A stretch of 64,000 nucleotides of DNA, from NCBI GenBank assembly GCA_034521575.1, contig JAXHMJ010000004.1:62001-126000 (forward strand). The letters are read 5' to 3'. Shown here one piece after another: positions 58,467-64,000 of the stretch. The first letter of the stretch is position 1. Every line of letters starts with the position of its first letter. The DNA is from a candidate division KSB1 bacterium. GTDB taxonomy: Bacteria > Zhuqueibacterota > Zhuqueibacteria > Residuimicrobiales > Krinioviventaceae. The notes under the pieces were generated by a model. It saw only the letters and a program-made list of their open reading frames with translations, was not told the DNA's origin and made no database searches. The translations under genes were made by a program, and so were the position numbers.

Positions 58467-58481
58467 ATGACAAAAATTTAA
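58467..58481 (+). pseudogene. Start fragment of a third DUF559 copy
   Basis: ATGACAAAAATTTAA repeats only the first codons of the gene, behind a variant leader (GGGGAGGTTCC). The third unit ends here. Confidence 0.6.
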
Positions 58482-58570
58482 GCATTATTCCAAAGACACT
58501 GCTTGCAATCCATATTCAAATTCCCTATATTTTGGTTAACCAATCACCAATCATCTATGGTTTACCAGTT

Positions 58571-59282
58571 ATGCATGAAACCATACATTATTTTAAAGAA
58601 ATCAGTGTTACCAACCCCTTCGAACTCATCATCAGTCAAATCAAAACACTGATTTCATCCGGAATATTAAAACCCGGAGACCGGCTCCCGGCGGAACGGG
58701 CGCTGATGCAGCGCTTCGGAGTGGGACGGGGACACATCCGCAAAGCCATCCAGAAACTTGAATTTTACGGCATACTTGAAACCCGACCTCAGAGCGGTAC
58801 GTTTGTCGCCAGTATCGGAGTCAAAGCGCTTGAAGGTCTCATCACAAACATTCTCAAACTGGACAGCAAAGATGTAAATTCGCTGATCGAAACAAGAACC
58901 CTATTGGAAATAGAGGCGGTCGGACTGGCAGCCACACGGGTAACGGATTCGGAGCTTGAGGAGCTTGAAGAGGCGCATTTGGCCTTTAAGAACAACGTTC
59001 GTTCAGGGAAAAACGGCATTGATGAAGACCTCTTATTTCATCTCAAAATAACAGAATGTGCACACAATGCCGTCCTCCAGTCTTTGTTGGCGGTGTTAAT
59101 CCCGGATATCATTACGCTTTCCAATGATTGCGGAGCCTGCCGGGACGGGCGTTCCTCTGTTGCCATCCGTGAACGTTATGAAATTCTGAATGCCCTGCAG
59201 GAACATGATGCTGCCAGAGCATCCGGAAGCCATGAAACGTCATCTTGAACAGACGCTCAAAGTGCTGAAAAATACCAGGTAA
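58571..59282 (+). CDS. GntR/FadR-family transcriptional regulator (frameshifted end)
   Basis: About 237 residues. Winged helix-turn-helix: NPFELIISQIKTLISSGI, LKPGDRLPAERALMQRFGVG and KLEFYGILETRPQSGTFV. FCD effector domain: IETRTLLEIEAVGLAATRV and FHLKITECAHNAVLQSLL. An indel near 59215 displaces the end (EAMKRHLEQTLKVLKNTR). The start is uncertain; ATG 58571 is chosen on family length and has no clear ribosome site. It probably controls the following catabolic genes. Confidence 0.87.
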
Positions 59283-59311
59283 ACTGCCACCATAAATCAA
59301 GGAGGTTGTCA

Positions 59312-60693
59312 ATGAAAGATATCGTATAAAACGACGCACGTTTATCAAACAATCAGCCATGGCCACTGCCGCCCTGACCGCAGCCGGTTACAGTCGTGTA
59401 CTTGGCGCCAATGAACGCATTCGAGTGGGTTTCATCGGAGTGGGCAACCGCGGCAGTCAGCTGATGCACAATTTCATGGATAATGAAGATGCCAGGTCGC
59501 CGCGCTTTGTGATGTCGTACAGGCCCTATACTAAACGCGACCGCTCAAAGGTGAACAAGCGCTGGTTGAGCATCGGCAAAGTACCGCGCATGGGCGAAAC
59601 CTTTCCCAACAAACCAGAACAGTATACTGATTTTCGTAAAATGCTGGAAGATAAATCCATTTGACGCCGTCTGCATCGCCACTCCGGATCATTGGCACGC
59701 CGTGCAGACGATCCTCTCCATTGACGCCGGCAAAGATGTATACGTTGAAAAACCGCTGACCATCACCATTAAAGAAGGCCGCGCCATGGTGGATGCGGAG
59801 AAAAGCAGCGACCGCATCGCGCAGGTAGGACTCAACCGCCGCGGTTCGTCCATTTATCAGAGTCTGGCACCCAAAGTGCAGAAAGGACTGATCGGCAAAG
59901 TCCTGACCGCACGCGCCTATCGTATCAGCAATATGTATCCGGACGGCATCGGCAACCTGAATCCTGAAGAACCGCCTGCCGATTTTGACTGGGATATGTG
60001 GCTGGGCCCCCGGGATTTTCGCCCCTATCAATACAATCTCGCTCCCTACTTTTTCCGCTGGTGGTATTTTTATTCCTCGCAGATGGGCAACTGGGGTGTG
60101 CACTATATGGATGTCATCCGCTGGATGATGGGGGAACAGGCCCCCTCCGCAGTCACAGCACATGGCGGTAAATATGTGCTCACCGATGACCGCACGATTC
60201 CGGACACCATGGAAGTGTCCTTTGAGTTCAATTCCGGCGCCGTGGTCCAATTTCATATTTATGAAGGCACCAGCGGCAGCGGTGTTTCAGGCGGCGAAGT
60301 GGAATTTAACGGCACCAAAGGCACCCTGATCACCAGCCAGAACGGCTACAAGATCAATCCGGCCTGGCCGGGACAGTTTCAGGACTGGGAACGCCTGGTC
60401 GAGCCTCAGGAAGAAACCCTCAAGAGTAGGCCGGCCATCAGGAGATCTGAACATCAAGGAAAATTCAACCGGAAATTTAATGAAATTTTCTCGACTGTGT
60501 TGAAATATGCCGAAAACGACCGCTGTGTTCGCTGGAAGACGGCCATCGGTCCACCACCTTTGCACACCTGGCCAATATATCCCTAAAAATGGGTATGCGC
60601 ATCGAATGGGATGCGGAAAATGAGCAGATCAGCAACAGCCATTATGCCAACAAGCTTTTGCATTACGATTACCGCGAACCCTGGACTCTTTAA
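59312..60693 (+). CDS. Gfo/Idh/MocA oxidoreductase with Tat signal, 2 (many indels)
   Basis: About 455 residues. Start ATG 59312 with GGAGG upstream; an indel follows after two codons, then RYRIKRRTFIKQSAMATAAL, a twin-arginine signal. Rossmann motif IRVGFIGVGNRGSQLMHNF; after an indel near 59660, FDAVCIATPDHWHAVQ and VYVEKPLTITIKEG. Further MGNWGVHYMDVIRWMMGEQ. More indels at 60430-60560 before ISLKMGMRIEWDAENEQ and the end HYDYREPWTL. Exported members act on polysaccharide-derived sugars; the substrate is unknown. Confidence 0.87.
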
Positions 60694-60704
60694 GGAGGTT
60701 GAGT

Positions 60705-61638
60705 ATGTTTACCAGACGAACATTTTTAAAATCCGCACTGGCTGCATCTGCCCTTCCGGCAGCAGCCTGTGGATAAAACGGCTGAGCGGCGGCGATCCAG
60801 GCTACGCGCCATGCTGTATGTTCCAAACATCTGCAATGGCTGGATTACGAGGCCATGGCCCGAACCATTGCTGAAATCGGATTTGACGGTGTTGATCTGA
60901 CCGTACGTCCCGGCGGACACGTGCTTCCGGAAAACGTCACACAGGATCTGCCGCGCGCGGTTAAAGCGATTGAAAAAACCGGATTAAAAGTCCCGATGAT
61001 GACCACCCGCGGTGGCACTCTTGTAGACAAACCGCATACGAACCATTCGAGAAAACCGCAGATGACTGGGCATTACCCACTACCGCATGGAACTATATCT
61101 GAGATATGATCACAGTCTGTCCATCACGCAAAACCTGGATCGTCACCGAAAGGAAATGGAAAAACTGGCTGAATTGAACAAAAGCTTGCAAATCCGCGGC
61201 GCCTACCAGAACCACGCCGGCAACGCGATGGGCAAACCGTTCTGGGATCTCTGGTTCCTGCTCCGGGATCTGGATCCCGACTGGATCGGCTGTCGGTCGA
61301 CGTCGACATGCCGCGATCGAGGGCGGATATTCATGGCCACTGGGTATGCGGTTGTTTATTCAGCGAATTATATCGAGGATACGGTCATCAAAGACTGTAT
61401 CTGGAAGAAAAAACAAGGCGAATGGCGTCACCACAGTGTTCCGCTGCAATGGTATGGTCGAGTGGACAGTCAACCTGATTAAAGAAAAATTCTGCGATTA
61501 AACTTCATGCATTTCGAATATCCGTTGTATGATAAAAACGTGGATTTGACCCCCGAACAGCGCAAAGCTCAGACGGTGCAGAATATGCACAAGGATTTGA
61601 TGTGGCTGCGGAAAGAATTAAAAAAAACAAATCTTTAA
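60705..61638 (+). CDS. Sugar isomerase/epimerase-like TIM-barrel protein (many indels)
   Basis: About 305 residues, readable only by joining frames. Tat-like start MFTRRTFLKSALAASALPAAACG. Then DYEAMARTIAEIGFDGVDLT and RPGGHVLPENV, typical of xylose isomerase-like AP endonuclease-2 family barrels. Later ELNKSLQIRGAYQNHAGNAMG, FSEYIRDTVIKDCIWKKKQG, and the end KDLMWLRKELKKTNL. Indels at about 60776, 61010-61080, 61300 and 61470. It would interconvert or cleave a keto sugar. It follows the oxidoreductase by 11 bases. Confidence 0.78.
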
Positions 61639-61653
61639 TTTTTGGGAGGAAAA

Positions 61654-63078
61654 ATGATTAATCGTCGTGATTTTTTTAACAAAAGCATGGCCGGACTGTC
61701 TGTGCTGGGACTCTCCTCCCTGGCTTGTCAGAACGGCTCTTCAGACAAACAGGCAATGACAAAAGGCGGTCGGATACGAATCACCGATGTGGATGCCGAT
61801 TTTGAACGCGAGCCCCTGATCCGGCCGTTCGGATTCAAGGGCGGCTATATGACCGAGATCTGGCAGACCATTGCCAGGATGAGCAGCGGTTCCGGCCATC
61901 ACAGCATTGGTCTTTGCACACAGAATGTACTGTGGTCCGATTCCGCGGTGTTTGCATCTCATTCCGAGAGCGGCGGTAACGCGCTCATGTACGCTCTGAG
62001 CGAACGCGCTCTGCAAATGGCCAAAGGACAGTCTTTTGATTCTCCGGTTGATCTGCTGGATGCCGTACTGGAAGAGGTGTATAAACACGGGAAAGAAATT
62101 ACCGATAATCCGGATTTGCGCAAAACCTTTGCATTGAACGCTCTGGTGGGATTCGATAATGCCGCCTGGCTTTTATACGCCAAAGAGCACGGGATCACCG
62201 ATTTTGACGCCCTGATCCCGGAAACCTATAAACCGGCACTATCGCATCATCATGAAAAAGTCGCCAGCATTCCGCTCATGGCCTATTCCATTCCGATCAG
62301 CGAGATCAGGGATGCGGCGGACCGAGGGCTACTTTTTTCATGAAAATCAGAGCTGGGGCAGCCCGGCTACGCAGGCGGAAGATGCTGGAGAAGGACATGA
62401 GCGAGGCCTGTTCAACCGCCATCCACGAGGCCATCGGGCGGCATCAGACCGGCCGTACGCCCGGAACGGGAGGCTTCCCTATTACTTTCGACGCCAACGG
62501 CCGCTACGAGAAGAAGGAAACCCTGCTGAAGCTGCTGGGCCACGCGGCGCAAGATCGGCGCCTTTGATCAGATCGCCGTGATCGAAGAGCCGTTTCCGGA
62601 ACACACGAACATCACTGTGGATGACCTGGGCGTACGCATTGCAGCCGACGAAAGCGCGCACACAGATAAAGACGCTTTAAAACGCATCGAAATGGGTTAT
62701 TCGGCCATTGCCCTCAAAGCCATTGCCAAAACCCTGAGCATGACCATGAAAATCGCACAGGTGGCGCATGAACACAATGTACCGTGCTTCTGCGCGGATC
62801 CTTGACCAGTCAATCCCATTCTGGTGGAGTGGAACAAAGCCGTGGCCGCGCGTCTGGCGCCGTTTCCGGAACTGGGCCTGGGACTATTGGAGACCAACGG
62901 GCATCAGAATTACAAAAACTGGTACCAAATGGTCGGTTATCATCCGTATCCAGACGCGTCATGGCGCAAAACGGTGAACGGTGTGTTTCACCTGAACAAG
63001 GATTATTATGACAAAGACGGCGGCATTTTTGAACCGTCTGTTCATTATGAAAACATGTTTCAGCACCAAAAAGCATAA
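61654..63078 (+). CDS. Enolase-superfamily enzyme (mandelate racemase-like, frameshifted)
   Basis: About 470 residues from ATG 61654 (GGGAGG upstream). Exported start INRRDFFNKSMAGLSVLGLSS. Capping domain up to about residue 215. Catalytic-barrel motifs: FFMKIKIG, ITFDANGRYEKKETLLK, AVIEEPFPEHTN and VRIAADESAHT for the metal acids, and ALKAIAKT for the Lys. End IFEPSVHYENMFQHQKA. Indels near 62335, 62550 and 62805. Family members dehydrate sugar acids or racemise; an acid-sugar dehydratase would suit this uronate-related locus. Confidence 0.82.
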
Positions 63079-63158
63079 TCTTCGATTTGATAGTCTGGAA
63101 AATAGTTTGTCTGTTTGCAGACGTATATTGATATTGACAGTAAAAGGCGATTATTTTC

Positions 63159-64000
63159 ATGAAATGGAGCCCGTTAGTCAAACGCCTGCAGCAGCCGTGT
63201 TACGTTAGCGGCGCCCGGATTTTAAAAAACGTTTCCAGCTACCCAAATGATGGCGATAGCTCTGGGATTCATCGGTGTCGGTGGCATGGGCACCAACAAT
63301 TTAAAGGGTTTCCTTGGCAACCCAGAGGTCCGGGTTCTGGCGATTTGAATATCAACGATATCGTGCTGATCGAGCGCAAAACCTGGTGCAGCAGAAATAT
63401 GAGAATCAGGATTGTGCCCTGTATTCGGATTTCCGTGAGGTGACCTCGCGCCCGGATATTGATGCCGTGGTTATATCAACTCCGGATCACTGGCACACCC
63501 TGCCTGCCCTGGAGGCTGCCCGCAACGGCAAGGATATCTATCTGGAAAAACCCTTAACGCTGACCGTCAATGAGGGCAGGGTCATTAGCGATACCGTTCG
63601 AAAATACAGCCGTGTCCTGCAGACCGGCAGTATGCAGCGCAGTATGCTGCTGTTCCGGCGCGCCTGCGAACTGGTGCGCAACGGCTATATTGGTGCTATA
63701 CAAAAAGTCGAGGTCTCGCTGCCCGGCAATAACCGCGCCTGCCCCCCACCTGGCAGCCGCAGCCGGCGCCGGAAGCGCTGGATTACGAGTTCTGGCTTGG
63801 GGCCTGCACCGCATGAACCCTACACGGACCAACGCTGTCATTACACGTTCCGGTTTATCCGCGATTATTCGGGCGGACAAACCACCAACTGGGGCGCGCA
63901 TTACCTGGATATTGCCCAATGGGGCTTGGGCATGGACGATTCGGGACCGGTGAAAATCATCGGACGCGGCGTATTTCCCAAAACCGGATTGTTCAACACC
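63159..64000 (+). CDS. Gfo/Idh/MocA oxidoreductase, 3 (partial, many indels)
   Basis: Runs off the window. ATG 63159 is a possible start and ATG 63250 begins the clear part: IALGFIGVGGMGTNNLKGFL. After indels comes DIDAVVISTPDHWHTLPALEA, then DIYLEKPLTLTVNEGRVISD and the end WGAHYLDIAQWGLGMDD and GRGVFPKTGLFN. At least three frame changes between 63330 and 63800. It resembles the oxidoreductase at 59312, so the operon holds two such enzymes. Confidence 0.82.

Larger units (their letters stand above)
56924..58481 (+). repeat. Tandem palindromic units carrying a DUF559 gene
   Basis: Three tandem units of about 650-660 bp. Each begins with two hairpins: GATCCCGG/CCGGGATC-type (56930-56949, 57590-57609, 58239-58258) and GTCCCCCTT/AAAGGGGGAC (56951-56972, 57611-57632, 58262-58282). 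A further CCCCTCCTT/AAGGAGGGG hairpin comes before each gene copy. Unit 1 has an intact gene, unit 2 a broken one, unit 3 only its first codons. Confidence 0.85.

Overview
The window looks like a chromosomal stretch of an uncultured FCB-group bacterium (Calditrichota/KSB1/Ignavibacteria-like). The pointers are a type IX secretion sorting domain on an FG-GAP/ASPIC protein, a DUF5916 outer-membrane protein, a FISUMP-domain lipoprotein, Tat-like signals on sulfatases and oxidoreductases, and many carbohydrate-active enzymes. This is inference from gene content; no rRNA or marker phylogeny is available here. Many long genes, including biosynthetic ones that must work, are broken by single-base frameshifts. 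Consensus indels are the likeliest cause, and they become dense after about 59 kb.

Region by region: (1) 0-12.4 kb: a giant secreted repeat protein; a lexA operon with two unknown small genes behind a LexA-type dyad; a DUF5916 protein; a FadL-like porin; an aldo/keto reductase. (2) 12.5-20.5 kb: the branched-chain amino acid operon ilvB-ilvN-ilvC-leuA-leuB-cimA. It is preceded by a promoter, a leader peptide whose last 35 residues include 25 Ile/Val/Leu, and two mutually exclusive RNA stems, i.e. a transcription- or translation-attenuation leader. (3) 20.5-33.7 kb: an AT-rich, integron-like cassette array. Every cassette gene is on the minus strand and about ten attC-like imperfect hairpins separate them. 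The array ends at a broken tyrosine recombinase (in-frame TGA and a missing C-terminus) lying in the same orientation as the cassettes. Cargo includes a CYTH protein, a duplicated unknown gene, a HEPN-MNT pair, a GNAT acetyltransferase, a restriction-modification set, DUF3667 and DUF3795 proteins and tiny membrane proteins. An IS110/IS1111-like insertion sequence sits against one attC-like site. (4) 34.3-40.2 kb: a molybdenum hydroxylase (xanthine dehydrogenase type) operon whose large subunit carries an unusual C-terminal membrane domain, plus a frameshifted xdhC. (5) 40.7-64 kb: a polysaccharide utilisation region with three sulfatases, GH28, GH63-like and GH5 enzymes, a sugar:cation symporter, dehydrogenases, LacI and GntR regulators, an isomerase and an enolase-superfamily enzyme. 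Tandem palindromic units carrying a DUF559 endonuclease gene (56.9-58.5 kb) interrupt it.

How the genes work together: the operon of region 2 makes pyruvate-derived isoleucine, valine and leucine precursors under leader control. Region 5 would desulfate and cut a sulfated, pectin- or algal-type polysaccharide, import the sugars through the GPH symporter and process them with NAD-dependent oxidoreductases, an isomerase and a dehydratase. The cassette array is the foreign, mobile part and is the strongest candidate for a little-described system.
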